This document shows positions 23,710-34,546 of a stretch of DNA of 64,000 nt, piece by piece; the first letter of the stretch is position 1; every line of letters begins with the position of its first letter. Under the pieces are notes generated by a model, which saw only the letters and a program-made list of their open reading frames with translations, did no database searches and had not been told where the DNA came from. Location of the stretch: contig CAWFEX010000015.1 in assembly GCA_963814955.1 (NCBI GenBank), positions 186,001 to 250,000 of the forward strand. Reading direction: 5' to 3'. The position numbers and the translations under genes were made by a program. This stretch comes from DATCJA01 sp963814955. GTDB lineage: Bacteria; Acidobacteriota; Vicinamibacteria; Vicinamibacterales; UBA2999.

Positions 23710-25252
23710 AAGACGATCCGCAATGTGTGTCCTCCAGTGTAGATCGTCGCGCGACGGGAAGTCGGTGCGAAAGTGGCTTCCCCGACTTTCAGTCCTTCTG
23801 AGCGCCGCCCTGGCCATGAGCCAGCCTACCGTCGCGATGCTGCTCACGCGCTGGACGTCCGGATCGCGGGATGGATCCCACGCGGCGGCACTGGCCGCGC
23901 CCGCCCACCGTTCGAGATGCGCTACGGCATGTTCGAGCGCTGCGCCGGTGCGCAGCAGGCCGACAGCGCGCCACATGAGATCGCGAACCTCATATGCCGT
24001 CGGGACGCCGTTCGGATCGGCATCGGGCAGCGACGCCTCTCGGACTTCGAATGTCCCAAGGGCAGCCGGCATGGCCGATCCCGCCATAGCACTGGCGGCG
24101 CGCGCACCGAAGACAAGTCCCTCCAGCAGCGAATTGCTCGCCAGCCGGTTGGCTCCATGCACACCCGTGCAGGCGACCTCGCCGGCAGCAAACAGGCCGG
24201 AAACCGATGTGCGCCCGTCGAGATCCGTGACGACTCCGCCCATGACGTAGTGGGCCGCCGGACTGACCGGGATTCGATCGCGCGCGAGGTCCAGACCGGC
24301 GTGCGCGCAGGCCTGCGCGATGGTCGGGAATCGCTGCCGCACGAACGCCGGGTCGAGATGCGCCATTGTCAGATAGACCGGCGCGCCTGTTCTGTCCGCC
24401 TCGCGAACAATGGCGCGCGCGACCAGATCGCGTGACGCCAGATCGCCGGCAGGCTCGTATCGCGTCATGAACCGCTCGCCGGCCTCGTTGACCAACTGCG
24501 CACCCTCTCCCCGCAGCGCCTCGGACAGCAGGAAGCGTGGAGCCCCTTCCACGTTCATGACGGTTGGATGAAACTGGACGAATTCGAGATCAGCCAGACG
24601 TGCCTCCGCGCGAGCGGCAATGGCCATTCCGTCGCCGGTGGCGACGGCAGGATTTGTGGTTTCGCGAAAAACCTGTCCCGCGCCGCCGGTCGCCAGAAGC
24701 GTTCGTTGCGCCGCAACGGTGCCCTGCATCCCGCCGATTGTGGCGAACACGGCGCCGAGGCACTCCCCATCGCGCATCACCAGATCCGTCGCGGCGGCGT
24801 CATCGATGACGCGAATGGCTGCGTGCACGCTGACCCGCGACCACAGCAACCGAGCGATCTCGCGCCCCGTCGCGTCGTGCGAGTGCAGCACACGCCTGAC
24901 GCTGTGCGCCGCTTCGCGTCCAAGAGCAGGCCGGCCGTCGGCGCCACGATCGAATTTCGCGCCCCAGTCGATGAGTTCCCGCGACATATTGCGGGCCTTC
25001 GCGTACCAGCACATCGACCGCATCGCGCGTGCAAAGACCATCGCCCGCCGCGATCGTGTCGCTTGCATGCAACTCGGGCGAGTCGTCTGGACCGAAAACC
25101 GCGGCGATGCCGCCCTGCGCGTAGCCAGTATTGCTTTCTCGCGGATCGGCCTTGGTCAAAACCACTACCTCACCAGCCTCGGCGAGAGAGATTGCGGCGC
25201 GCAGACCAGCAATGCCGCTGCCGATCACGAGAAAGTCGCCACGCGTATCCAC
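23698..25252 (-). CDS. nadB: L-aspartate oxidase NadB, interrupted by one frameshift
   Basis: Oxidises L-aspartate to iminoaspartate, the first step of de novo NAD synthesis, with FAD. The N-terminal part starts at 25252: FLVIGSGIAGLRAAISLAE (FAD-binding), SNTGYAQGGIAAV. It continues to VREGPQYV. The rest, from RELIDWGAKFDRG to the C-terminus, is in another frame and includes LATGGAGQVFRETTNP, EFVQFHPTV, HYVMGGVVTDLDGRT and the GEVACTGVHGANRLASNSLL motif. One extra base near 24982 explains the break. Repaired length is 517 residues, normal for NadB. Probably a sequence error. nadA and nadC are not in the window. Confidence 0.85.
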
Positions 25253-25355
25253 GATGCTATCCTAGCGTTTCGCGCGCACAGGTTGCTGCGCTTGATTACC
25301 TACTAAGCAGCGCACGTCGTGGTTGTTGCGCCTTGTGCCTTGTGCTTTGTGACTT

Positions 25356-26459
25356 GTGACGGTTGATCTGCTCGAGGAAGCGGTTCGTATCGATGTGCAT
25401 GCCGGGGGGCGCGTCTCGCCAATCTGGATTGGCGATGGTGTCATCGAACGAGCCGCGGCACTGCTCGACTCGCAGCACGTTGGCGCCCGGCGCTTCATCG
25501 TCTCGAGCCCGGCGATCTGGCGCCTCCAGGGGGAGCGGGTCGTACGGGCTCTCGGTCCGTCGGAACCCATCCTCATTCCCGACGGAGAACGTTTCAAGAA
25601 TCTGCAGGCAGTCTCGCGCATCTACGAAGCGCTGATTCGGGCAGGCGCCGATCGCGGCAGCACGATTGTCGCAGTCGGTGGCGGCGTCGTCGGCGACACC
25701 GCCGGGTTTGCCGCAGCGACGTTTCTGCGTGGCATCGCTCTCGCTCACATTCCCACCACTCTGCTCGCTCAAGTGGACAGCTCAATCGGCGGTAAGGTCG
25801 GCGTCAACCATGCACTCGGCAAGAACCTGATCGGCGCGTTTCACCAGCCATCGGCCGTGCTGATCGATCCCCAGACGCTCGGCACGCTGCCGCGCCGGGA
25901 GTTCCGATCGGGGCTGTACGAGGTGATCAAATACGGCATGATTGCGAGCCGGGACCTGTTCGACCGCGTGGTTCGCGACACCAAAGTCATCTTCGCGCGC
26001 GAGCCCGAAGTGCTGCTGCCCGCCGTCGTCGAATCGTGCCGGATCAAGGCAGACGTGGTGTCCAAAGACGAGCGCGAAAGCGACCTGCGCCGGACCCTTA
26101 ATTACGGTCATACCGTCGGCCACGCACTGGAAGCGGTGACGAAGTACCGCCGCTTTCGCCACGGCGAGGCGATCGCCTACGGCATGCTGGCGGCTGCCGA
26201 CCTCGCCGTCGTCAGGGGCGCCCTGGCGGACCGCGAGCGGCAGGCCTTGTCGAAACTGATCGCGCAGCTCGGCCCCCTTCCGCCCATCGTCGACCTGCGA
26301 ATCGGCGACGTGATGGATGCCATTCGCCGCGACAAGAAGGTCATTGCCGGAAAGCTCCATTTCGTCATAGCCATTCAGATCGGCGCAACGATGACAATTG
26401 ACGATGTGACCGAGATGGAATTGAGAGAAGTATTGGAGCGGCTTGGACTGAAACCGTAA
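25356..26459 (+). CDS. aroB: 3-dehydroquinate synthase
   Basis: 367 residues. Converts DAHP to 3-dehydroquinate, the second step of the shikimate pathway, with NAD and a divalent metal. Seen: PDGERFKNLQAV, GGGVVGDTAGFAAATFLRG, PTTLLAQVDSSIGGKVGVNH, LGTLPRREFRSGLYEVIKYG (contains the catalytic Glu/Lys region), and the zinc ligands in LNYGHTVGHALE and RHGEAIAYGM. GTG 25356 is the start; the bases before it are a CTTGTG-rich run rather than a clear ribosome site. Divergent from nadB. Confidence 0.94.
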   Translation: MTVDLLEEAVRIDVHAGGRVSPIWIGDGVIERAAALLDSQHVGARRFIVSSPAIWRLQGERVVRALGPSEPILIPDGERFKNLQAVSRIYEALIRAGADRGSTIVAVGGGVVGDTAGFAAATFLRGIALAHIPTTLLAQVDSSIGGKVGVNHALGKNLIGAFHQPSAVLIDPQTLGTLPRREFRSGLYEVIKYGMIASRDLFDRVVRDTKVIFAREPEVLLPAVVESCRIKADVVSKDERESDLRRTLNYGHTVGHALEAVTKYRRFRHGEAIAYGMLAAADLAVVRGALADRERQALSKLIAQLGPLPPIVDLRIGDVMDAIRRDKKVIAGKLHFVIAIQIGATMTIDDVTEMELREVLERLGLKP

Positions 26460-26494
26460 CGGCACGCCTCGCATTGACTCACGAGGAGCGTTCG

Positions 26495-26874
26495 ATGATC
26501 ACCAGCGGGTTGTCACGTATTCACCAGATATCGATGACGGTGCACGATGTGGATCGCGCCACCCGGTTCTATCGAGACAGCCTTGGCCTGCGCTTCCTGT
26601 TCGCAGCCCCACCCGGGCTCGCGTTCTTCGATTGCGGTGGCGTGCGGTTGATGCTGTCGACGCCTGAACCCCGCTTCGATCATCCTGGCTCCGTACTCTA
26701 CTTCGCGGTCGACGACATCAGGCAGATGTACGAGTCGCTGCGATCGCGCGGGGTTGAATTTCGGGGTGAGCCGCACAAAATCGCGACGCTGCCCGATCGG
26801 GAAGTATGGCTTGCAGAATTCGGCGATACGGAGGGGAATACTCTGGCGCTGATGTCCGAGCCCAGAATCGCTGC

Positions 26875-26878
<4 letters not shown>
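26495..26878 (+). CDS. VOC family protein (glyoxalase/dioxygenase fold)
   Basis: 127 residues, a single complete VOC domain: IHQISMTVHDVDRATRFYRD, LGLRFLFAAPPGLAFFDCGG, SVLYFAVDDIRQMYESLRSR and WLAEFGDTEGNTLALMSEP. Relatives include glyoxalase I and dioxygenases; the substrate cannot be told. ATG 26495 follows GAGGAG (26483-26488) by 6 bases and is preferred to TTG 26474. Its TAG stop overlaps the stop codon of the convergent response regulator gene by two bases. Confidence 0.8.
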
Positions 26879-28293
<1,415 letters not shown>

Positions 28294-28358
28294 GTTGGAA
28301 GTCAAAAGCCGAAGGTCAACGGTGTCTTGCCCTGACGCTCAGCCCTTGACTCCTGAGT

Positions 28359-28940
28359 TCATCGGACCCAGCCGGCCGGCACGCCGGCGCGCCGCGCCTC
28401 GTCCTGGATGGTGGTGATGGCTTTCTGATGATCGGCGAATTCACGCTTCACGCGGTCGAGCTCGGACATGGCCTTCTGGCGCTCGGCCGCAATCGCGTCG
28501 CGCTGCGCAGGATCGTCACGATTTATGAAGTCGGTGTTGAGCGCATTGATGCGACTCTGCAGCGCCTCGGAGAATATCTGCGCCCGGGACAGTGCGTCGC
28601 GCGCAGCGGTGATCCGCGTGCGCCAGCCGTCCTCTGTCATCGGAGCGGGTTCCGCCGCCGGGGTCGTAGTTCCTGACGCCTCACCGGCAGTCGGCTGTCC
28701 GCCCGGTGCGGCCGGCGCTGGCGCGACTGGAGGCGCAGCACTCTTTGGCCCCGCGGGCGCTGCCGCCGGGGGAGGTTCCGACCGCAGGCTGTCGTTCGTG
28801 TAGACCTTGCCAGGCGTCCCCACGGTTTTCCGCCGCTCAGCCTCCTGCTTCGCGACATCTCCGAGCGCCTGCGCCATGGCGGGTGCTGTCGTTGTGACCA
28901 GCAACGCGGCCGTAATGCAGGAAACGCCTACAAGCCTCAT
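28359..28940 (-). CDS. Exported coiled-coil protein, LGDVA family, copy 1
   Basis: 193 residues, not a family I can name. Signal peptide (MRLVGVSCITAALLVTTTAP), mature start near AMAQ. Directly after it comes ALGDVAKQEAERRKTVGTPG and KVYTNDSL, then a Pro/Ala linker (about 55-100), then a helical, probably coiled-coil region opening with WRTRI and ending VPAGWVR. A paralogue with the same plan is at 33871-34479. Both are the last pilus-side gene of a minor-pilin operon, 53 bp after pilX here. Role unknown; a periplasmic pilus-assembly or scaffold role is inference. Confidence 0.7.
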   Translation of the reverse strand: MRLVGVSCITAALLVTTTAPAMAQALGDVAKQEAERRKTVGTPGKVYTNDSLRSEPPPAAAPAGPKSAAPPVAPAPAAPGGQPTAGEASGTTTPAAEPAPMTEDGWRTRITAARDALSRAQIFSEALQSRINALNTDFINRDDPAQRDAIAAERQKAMSELDRVKREFADHQKAITTIQDEARRAGVPAGWVR

Positions 28941-28993
28941 ATTTAGGATTCTCGGCTCGAGAGGTGCAGTCGTCAAGGCTCGGGCGCACTTTT

Positions 28994-29572
28994 TCATCGC
29001 AGTTCGTACCAGGACACAACTCTAACCGACTCCTCGGAACCGGGTGGCCTGTCGACACTCACCGCTATCGTCCGACGGCTGCCGGTCGGGCCGTATGCCC
29101 GTCCGACAATCCGCACGTGAGACAGCACTCCCGGGTCATCGGTATCGACGCCCGCAATCCAGACGGCGACGATGGTACCGGCGACCTCGGGGCGACGCCC
29201 TGGACCATGTCTGCCAGACGGCCGTACACATACAAGTGGTACTGCACGTCATTGCCCTGGTCGCGCGCCTCAGTGACGACATCCTGGGTGGCCGCCGCCA
29301 GGTCGAGGGTAACGGCCCCCACGTGCCGCGTTCCAGCCGGCGGTCCATCCGTAAAAGCGGAACTCGCGCCGTCTTCGTCGAGTGTCTCCCAATCGTCAAC
29401 GGCTGCGAGCTCGTCGATGACGAACTCAACGCCCGCTTCAGCAGCGTAAAAGGTCTCAGCTCCTTCCCGGTAACTTGCCGCAATCGCTGTTTCGGTAATC
29501 GTTCCCAGTACCGAGAGCGCCGGCCAACGCACTGAGCAGGGTCAACGTCATCATCGAAATTGCGAGAGGCAT
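28994..29572 (-). CDS. pilX: PilX-like minor pilin, with two compensating frameshifts
   Basis: Three frames join to one protein: ATG 29572 gives MPLAISMMTLTLLSALAGAL (hydrophobic N-terminus), then the next frame TITETAIAASYREGAETFY and AAEAGVEFVIDEL (the AEAG segment typical of PilX), and the last frame EVAGTIVAVWIAGVDTDD and RVVSWYELR before TGA at 28994. One extra base in the CCC at 29504-29506 and one missing base in the GGGG at 29189-29192 account for this. Repaired length is 192 residues. It starts 3 bp after pilW and is followed by the LGDVA-family gene. Confidence 0.68.
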
Positions 29573-29574
29573 GG

Positions 29575-30312
29575 CTAGCCGCCCAGATTGAGGTTTCGCA
29601 CGGCCACGTCGAACTGCAGTTCCAGGTCTGGCAAGTAGCGCTCGACAGAAGTGGATGTGCCTCCGTTCGTAAAGAGAACGCTCGTGGGCCCACGCATCGA
29701 ATCCAGCGCAGCCTGAACGCGGAGAAGCACACGGACGCGCCGGATTTTCAGGAGATCTGCGTCGAACTTCATCGCCTCTGGATCGTCCGGAACCCAGGGA
29801 CCATCCTGCAGAGTGGCCGGGTCGAGAGATGACGGCCCCTCTTCAAAGTATTCGAATTGCAGACCCGCCACGTGATCGACGACTGGAAGATCGGTCGAGT
29901 CGCCGTCGTAATGCATCAACTGCCACATGCGAGCAGCGGTGTCGCGTTTCAAGTGATAGGTGTGCGATACAGCGGTCGGCTCTCCCCAGGGAATGTACAG
30001 AACGGTAACAGCGTCCGGACGGTAGAAGATCCCTAAATCGGTGTCGCTGTCGGTTCTGCCCGTCCGATACGGCATCACCGGTGCGACTGCAAACGGCTGC
30101 AGTCCTGCGCCGGCCATCGACAGATCTCGCGTGAGAGCGTCAACCGCCACGCGAAGTCGCTGGTGCATGTCCCCGCGCTCGGGCTGGGCCTCAAAAGCAC
30201 CGCGCGCGCGGTCGATCAGGCCCAGGAGAGCGGCAGTGATCGTGAGCGTGATGGCCGTCGCTACCAGCAGCTCGGAAACCGTGAATCCATCCACGCGCGC
30301 GAGGCTATTCAC
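29575..30312 (-). CDS. pilW: PilW-like minor pilin
   Basis: 245 residues. Prepilin-type N-terminus DGFTVSELLVATAITLTITA with Gly before Phe+1 and Glu at +5 of the mature protein, the recognition site of PilD. After the hydrophobic helix: QRLRVAVDALTRDLSMAGAG, as in PilW/PulJ. GTG 30312 overlaps the pilV stop by 8 bases, so the genes are translationally coupled. Belongs to the minus-strand minor-pilin operon. Confidence 0.78.
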   Translation of the reverse strand: MNSLARVDGFTVSELLVATAITLTITAALLGLIDRARGAFEAQPERGDMHQRLRVAVDALTRDLSMAGAGLQPFAVAPVMPYRTGRTDSDTDLGIFYRPDAVTVLYIPWGEPTAVSHTYHLKRDTAARMWQLMHYDGDSTDLPVVDHVAGLQFEYFEEGPSSLDPATLQDGPWVPDDPEAMKFDADLLKIRRVRVLLRVQAALDSMRGPTSVLFTNGGTSTSVERYLPDLELQFDVAVRNLNLGG

Positions 30313-30751
30313 CCGTCGCCTCCAGGCCGTCCGTGTCCGGACGTCTTGGCCGCTGGAGCGTGACCAGACGCACGCCTCCACCCCGCAAAGCCGCATCGCC
30401 TCGTGCAACGGTAACCGTAATAACGAGCGCGTCGAGCGTGGTCGGCAGCGGCTCGACGGTCCAGTGGCGCTCATAGACACCGCGAAACGTATCAGCACCT
30501 TCCGGAAGCACCGCGCCTCTGAGGTCGGCGTAATCGATCGCGTCAATCACGTCCGCAGACAATGCCGTCGAGCGCAGTTCTTCCATCTTCTGCGTGGCGA
30601 GCACGGTTGCGTAGGTCGCATACTGCGCCTCCGCATGCGCACGCGTCGCAAACACGAAGATCTGTGCAAGGGCCGAGATGGAACCGGCCAGCACGCACGC
30701 GGCGACGAGGACCTCGAGCAGGGAAAAACCGTTCTCCGCCGTTTTTGGCAT
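30305..30751 (-). CDS. pilV: PilV-like minor pilin
   Basis: 148 residues. Short leader MPKTAENG then FSLLEVLVAACVLAGSISAL, a standard class III prepilin signal with Glu at +5. Followed by ATYATVLATQKMEELRSTAL. An upstream in-frame ATG at 30778 exists but would lie at or before the start of transcription predicted from the sigma-54 promoter at 30788-30802, so ATG 30751 is preferred. First gene of the minus-strand operon pilV-pilW-pilX-LGDVA. Confidence 0.78.
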   Translation of the reverse strand: MPKTAENGFSLLEVLVAACVLAGSISALAQIFVFATRAHAEAQYATYATVLATQKMEELRSTALSADVIDAIDYADLRGAVLPEGADTFRGVYERHWTVEPLPTTLDALVITVTVARGDAALRGGGVRLVTLQRPRRPDTDGLEATGE

Positions 30752-30787
30752 CGTTCGATTTGAAGCGGACCCCGTCATCGTGATTGC

Positions 30788-30802
30788 GCAACGCTCGTGC
30801 CG
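30788..30802 (-). promoter_or_regulatory. Sigma-54 promoter for the minus-strand minor-pilin operon
   Basis: On the minus strand CGGCAC-GAGCG-TTGC: the invariant GG and GC are exactly 10 bp apart and only the first T of TGGCAC differs from consensus. Start of transcription expected near 30776, 25 bases before the pilV ATG at 30751. Two NtrC-type activators are encoded in the window. Confidence 0.7.
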
Positions 30803-31026
30803 CCCCTGTGAATGGTCGTGACCCATTCACCGATAAAGAGTTAGAACCGCGCCGCTCCCGCGCCCGTGCAATTCTGACGATGGTGCTTCGACACGTCAGT
30901 GGCACAAACGTCGTCCTCGCCCAGATTCGTAATCCCGGTGTTCCGAATTGCAACAGAAGCCTCACGCAACCCAACAAAACCCGGCACTTAGACCGGGAAC
31001 GGGTCTTGTTCTACAGCCTCGCAGCC

Positions 31027-31488
31027 ATGCGTGATTCATCTGGTTTCACACTTATCGAGGCATTGCTGGTTGTAGCCGTCATCGGCGTGCTTGCCGGGAT
31101 GACGGCGCCGGTTGTCAGCGCCGGCCTCGACCGATACGAGGTGATTTCAACCAGTCAGCAGGTCGCCGGCACGATTCGGTCCGCACGATATCAGGCGGTC
31201 GGGAAGAACATGATTCTTCGGGTCAAATTCGACTTTCCCGAAGAAGGACAGTTCCAGATCGTTGACGCAGACGACAACGCTGTCGGCTCCGTCCAGTATC
31301 TCGATGATGACATCAGCTTCGGCGACTTCACCGATCTCGAGTTCAGTACGGCTGGCCGCCTCACGTCGGGCGTTGCCGCCTCGATAGTCATTACAAATGG
31401 AGACGCCGCACATGATCGAACGATCGCGGTGTCGAAGAATGGTCAAGTCGAACTGCACACGCAGAGCGACGAGGAATCGGAGGGATAG
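31027..31488 (+). CDS. fimT: GspH/FimT-type minor pilin
   Basis: 153 residues. Prepilin leader MRDSSG then FTLIEALLVVAVIGVLAGM, with Glu at +5. The rest matches the GspH/FimT pattern: STSQQVAGTIRSARYQAVGK and strands such as MILRVKFDF. First gene of the plus-strand minor-pilin operon fimT-pilV-pilW-pilX-LGDVA, divergent from the minus-strand one. ATG 31027 is chosen because the leader is then six residues long. No clear promoter: a sigma-54-like GG...GC pair upstream has the wrong spacing. Confidence 0.8.
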   Translation: MRDSSGFTLIEALLVVAVIGVLAGMTAPVVSAGLDRYEVISTSQQVAGTIRSARYQAVGKNMILRVKFDFPEEGQFQIVDADDNAVGSVQYLDDDISFGDFTDLEFSTAGRLTSGVAASIVITNGDAAHDRTIAVSKNGQVELHTQSDEESEG

Positions 31489-31492
31489 ATCA

Positions 31493-31885
31493 GTGGCCGG
31501 GGAACGAGGCTTCACCCTCATAGAGGTGATGATCTGCACCCTCATTCTGGCCACTGGAATGCTTGCGATTGCAGGACTGCTCGGGGTTTCGACGCAGATG
31601 CAGATCGGAGCGCGGGAAGCAGCACGGTCGATGCGCCTCGCTCAGGAGAAGGTCGATCAACTGATGAAGCTGGATTTCGATACAGACGAGTCGATCGCTC
31701 TCGGCGGCAGCCTGACAGAAGACTCCGAGGACCATTTCGAACAGCCGCTTTCCGGCGTAACGGTTCGATGGGCTGTCGCGGACGGTCCCATCGACGACAC
31801 GCGAGTGCTGACCGTTCGCGTCGTAAACCTGCGTGCGCAGCAGTACCGCGAGACCGAACTCACCACGATCATCCGCGAATGGTAA
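31493..31885 (+). CDS. pilV: PilV-like minor pilin (plus-strand operon)
   Basis: 130 residues. Leader VAGERG then FTLIEVMICTLILATGMLAI, Glu at +5. Then AREAARSMRLAQEKVDQLMK, as in PilV. GTG 31493 has GGAGG (31479-31483) nine bases upstream, and the previous stop codon lies 5 bases before it. The 3' end overlaps pilW by 7 bases. Confidence 0.78.
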   Translation: MAGERGFTLIEVMICTLILATGMLAIAGLLGVSTQMQIGAREAARSMRLAQEKVDQLMKLDFDTDESIALGGSLTEDSEDHFEQPLSGVTVRWAVADGPIDDTRVLTVRVVNLRAQQYRETELTTIIREW

Positions 31886-32556
31886 ATCTCCTTCGGCACA
31901 ACGGCCGCCGCAGTGTGGGCGATGACCGCGGCTTTACGCTCGTCGAGTTCATGATCGCGGCATTCATCACTACCGCAGTCCTCGGAGGGACGGTGATGCT
32001 CGCCTCGCAGCTGCAACAGGGGTATTCCACGCAGCTGGACGACGTGCTCGTCGAGCAGGAAGCGCGGTTCGCTCTCGACTGGATCACGCGGATTCTTCGA
32101 TCTGCCGGTAGCAATCCTTACAGCCTCAGTACGTCTCCGTGCCCGGCCGTCGGCACGCCGTTCCAGGCCATCCGGATCGATCCCGATGGCGACGACATGG
32201 ACAACGACATTCGCATTCAGGCGGATGTCTCGCCGCCGAACGGCATCCTCGGCGGCAGTGTGGCGGGCACCTGCACCGAGGAGGGCGAGGACGTCACCAT
32301 CGCCCACGATGCGGACGCCTTGACGATTACGCTGGATGACAACAACACGGCCGACGGCCCGGAGGCCATGACCGAGCCGATTATCGCGGAACTTGAATTC
32401 ACATATCTCGACTCGGGGCGGAACGTCACAACCAACACCGATCTCATTGCGTACATAGGAGTGCAGGTAACGGGCAGATCCAAGACCTACAACACGATTC
32501 TCGGTGAGTACCCGGAAACAACCCTCAATACAGAGGTGCACGTCCGGACACGGTGA
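31879..32556 (+). CDS. pilW: PilW-like minor pilin (plus-strand operon)
   Basis: 225 residues. A 17-residue leader ending DDRG precedes FTLVEFMIAAFITTAVLGG, Glu at +5. Followed by VEQEARFALDWITRILRSAG, the PilW/PulJ pattern. Acidic central region (RIDPDGDDMDNDI). Overlaps pilV at its start; pilX begins 4 bp after its stop. Confidence 0.78.
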   Translation: MVNLLRHNGRRSVGDDRGFTLVEFMIAAFITTAVLGGTVMLASQLQQGYSTQLDDVLVEQEARFALDWITRILRSAGSNPYSLSTSPCPAVGTPFQAIRIDPDGDDMDNDIRIQADVSPPNGILGGSVAGTCTEEGEDVTIAHDADALTITLDDNNTADGPEAMTEPIIAELEFTYLDSGRNVTTNTDLIAYIGVQVTGRSKTYNTILGEYPETTLNTEVHVRTR

Positions 32557-32560
32557 GACG

Positions 32561-33881
32561 ATGAACGACACCCCCCTCCAGATCGAGAGACAGGATGAGC
32601 GCGGAATGGCGCTTGTCGCCGTCCTGCTGCTCCTGATGATGATGTCGGCACTCGGAGCGGCGCTCGCGGTGAACGGCGAGACCGAAACACTCATCGCTCG
32701 CAACCAGATCGCCGGAATGCAGGCCCAGGCCGCGGCCGAAGCTGGCTTGAACCACGGCCTGGAGGTCGCCACCGAATACATCTTCGACTGGAAGACGAAC
32801 GGGTATGCCAGTATCGACGTGGCAGTCGACGGCGTGCTGACCAATGCGGACGCCGGGAACCTGGACGGTCTCGTGTTGAACTCGCCGCTGACGATCAGCG
32901 ACGGTTTCAACGCTCAATACCAGATCGCCATTCTGGACGATGACGACAATGGCGTCGGCGAAGACGGCGACCCTCTCAACGATGTGAACGACGTGCTGGT
33001 CGTCAGGGCCACCGGTACCTCGCGGGATGGTACGAAAGTCGTGCTGGAGGCTCTCATCTCGCCGCTGAGCCTGCCGGCAATCGTCACCAATGGAGACTTG
33101 ACCCTCCACGGAAACGCCAGCATTGAAGGCGGCGCCGGAAGCGTGCATGCCAACGGCGACCTGACCCTCGACGGGGACAGCGTCGGCATATCGGGCGACG
33201 CGTCATCCAGCGGCGAACTGGACTGCAACGACCCCTGCGATCAGGTGGACGGGAACGCGACCGAAGGATCACAGGAAATTCCCGTACCGGCGGTTCATGC
33301 GAGCGACTACTTCGCGTGGGCCGATTATGTCCTCAAGGCCGACGGGACGATGACCACTCCGGGTGGGGCGGTCCTCTGCACTTCGAATGGCAAGACGTCG
33401 TGTAACGACTGGGACTGGGACAGCGCCAGCGGATCGTGGTCGCTCAACAGCAACAATGTGACAGCCGGAACCTACTACGTTGAAGGCGACGCCTCCGTCT
33501 CGGGCAGCCCTGGCAGGACCGAAGAACCCTGCTCAGATCAGCATCATTGCCGAGGGCTCAATCCAGATCTCCGGCAGCCCCAAACTGATGCCTGACAGTC
33601 CGGAATTGCTCTTCGTCACGGACGAGGACTTGAAGATTACCGGCTCGATCGACACCGTTGGCGAGGCCGCACTGGTGCAGGGACAGATGCTGGTGAGGGG
33701 TCAGGCGGAGATTGCCGGCAATGCGTCGCTTGACGGACAGTTACTGGTGGAAGACGTCGACGTGGGCGACCTCGTGGACAGCAGTTCGATTGGCGGCAGC
33801 GTGGTCATCACATATGCAGGTGGACTGGGCGGCAGTGTCTACACCGTCACCTCGTGGCGCGACGTCCGAGATGCTGATTAG
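32561..33881 (+). CDS. pilX: PilX-like minor pilin with a long beta-rich C-terminal region, one frameshift
   Basis: Start ATG 32561; N-terminus GMALVAVLLLLMMMSALGAA and the PilX segment QAQAAAEAGLNHGLEV. After about residue 170 there is a long part rich in short Gly/Asn/Asp strands: VTNGDLTLHGNASIEGGAGS, VHANGDLTLDGDSVGISGD, later GSIQISGSPKL and GQAEIAGNASLDGQLLVED. This looks like a beta-solenoid. Cys pairs occur in CNDPC and CTSNGKTSC. One extra base near 33515 splits the gene; the repaired protein has 439 residues, more than double a usual PilX. The stop overlaps the next gene by 11 bases. Confidence 0.7.
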
Positions 33882-34479
33882 GCTGAGATTGTCCCGGGCG
33901 CTCTTGGCGACCGGGTGCGTGATGCTTCTCGTGTCCGCGGTGCCTGCGTATCCGCAGTCCCTGGGAGACGTCGCGCGGCGCGAAGCCGAACGGCGCAAGG
34001 AACTGGCACGAACGGCGGGACGTGTATATACAAACGAGGACCTTGGCGCTATCGATGCGCCAACCATGCCGTCCGAGCCAGTCCAAGCCGCTGCCCCGAC
34101 GCCGCCTGAGGAAACGGCGAAGCCGTCAGGCGAATCCGCCACCGGACCAACGGTGACGGAGGAGGATCCGGTAACCCACACGATTAACATCAAGACCACC
34201 GCACCGGCGCGGGAGAAACGCCCCGAGCCTTACTGGCGCGGACGCGCCAAAGAGTTGAGAGGACGCCTTGCAAAGTCGAGCGCGGATCTCGCGGCCGCGC
34301 AGTCCGGCCTTTCCGCACTCGAAGGAGGGCCTCAAACCCCTGCGACCGTGCGCGAGCGCGCCGTCGCCGCCGCCATGGTGGAACGGCTTCAAGAGGAAGT
34401 GCGCTCCCAGCAACTGGATGTAACGAAGCTTCAGATGCAGGCCGAGATGAACAAAGTCCCGGCCGAGTGGATTCGCTAG
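33871..34479 (+). CDS. Exported coiled-coil protein, LGDVA family, copy 2
   Basis: 202 residues. Signal peptide about 1-29 (ALLATGCVMLLVSAVPAYPQ), then SLGDVARREAERRKELARTA and GRVYTNEDL, a Pro/Thr-rich linker (about 60-115), then a helical region opening YWRGRAKEL and ending VPAEWIR. The same three-part plan, and the same first and last motifs, as the protein at 28359-28940. ATG 33871 lies within the end of pilX, so the two are coupled. Function unknown; the operon position points to type IV pili. Confidence 0.7.
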   Translation: MLIRLRLSRALLATGCVMLLVSAVPAYPQSLGDVARREAERRKELARTAGRVYTNEDLGAIDAPTMPSEPVQAAAPTPPEETAKPSGESATGPTVTEEDPVTHTINIKTTAPAREKRPEPYWRGRAKELRGRLAKSSADLAAAQSGLSALEGGPQTPATVRERAVAAAMVERLQEEVRSQQLDVTKLQMQAEMNKVPAEWIR

Positions 34480-34513
34480 CACGTCATCAAAGCGGGAACA
34501 ACCGTGCCGCCCG

Positions 34514-34532
34514 CGCACGTTACCGCCGTGCG
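34514..34532. terminator. Possible bidirectional hairpin between convergent genes
   Basis: CGCACG (34514-34519) and CGTGCG (34527-34532) pair around a 7-base loop between the convergent LGDVA-2 and kinase genes. No T tract on either strand, so only a weak terminator candidate. Confidence 0.3.
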
Positions 34533-34546
34533 TGAGGACTGGCCCG

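Noticed and set aside
25320..25356. CTTGTG-type short repeats before aroB as a regulatory array
   Set aside because: Imperfect low-complexity run without symmetry or conserved spacing; nothing supports a function.
30900..30920. TGGCAC box upstream of fimT
   Set aside because: A perfect -24 half but no GC at the -12 position.
30940..30965. Sigma-54-like GG...TTGCA before fimT on the plus strand
   Set aside because: GG and GC are 11 bp apart instead of 10, and the -24 box is poor. With single-base errors in this contig it could be real, but I do not call it.
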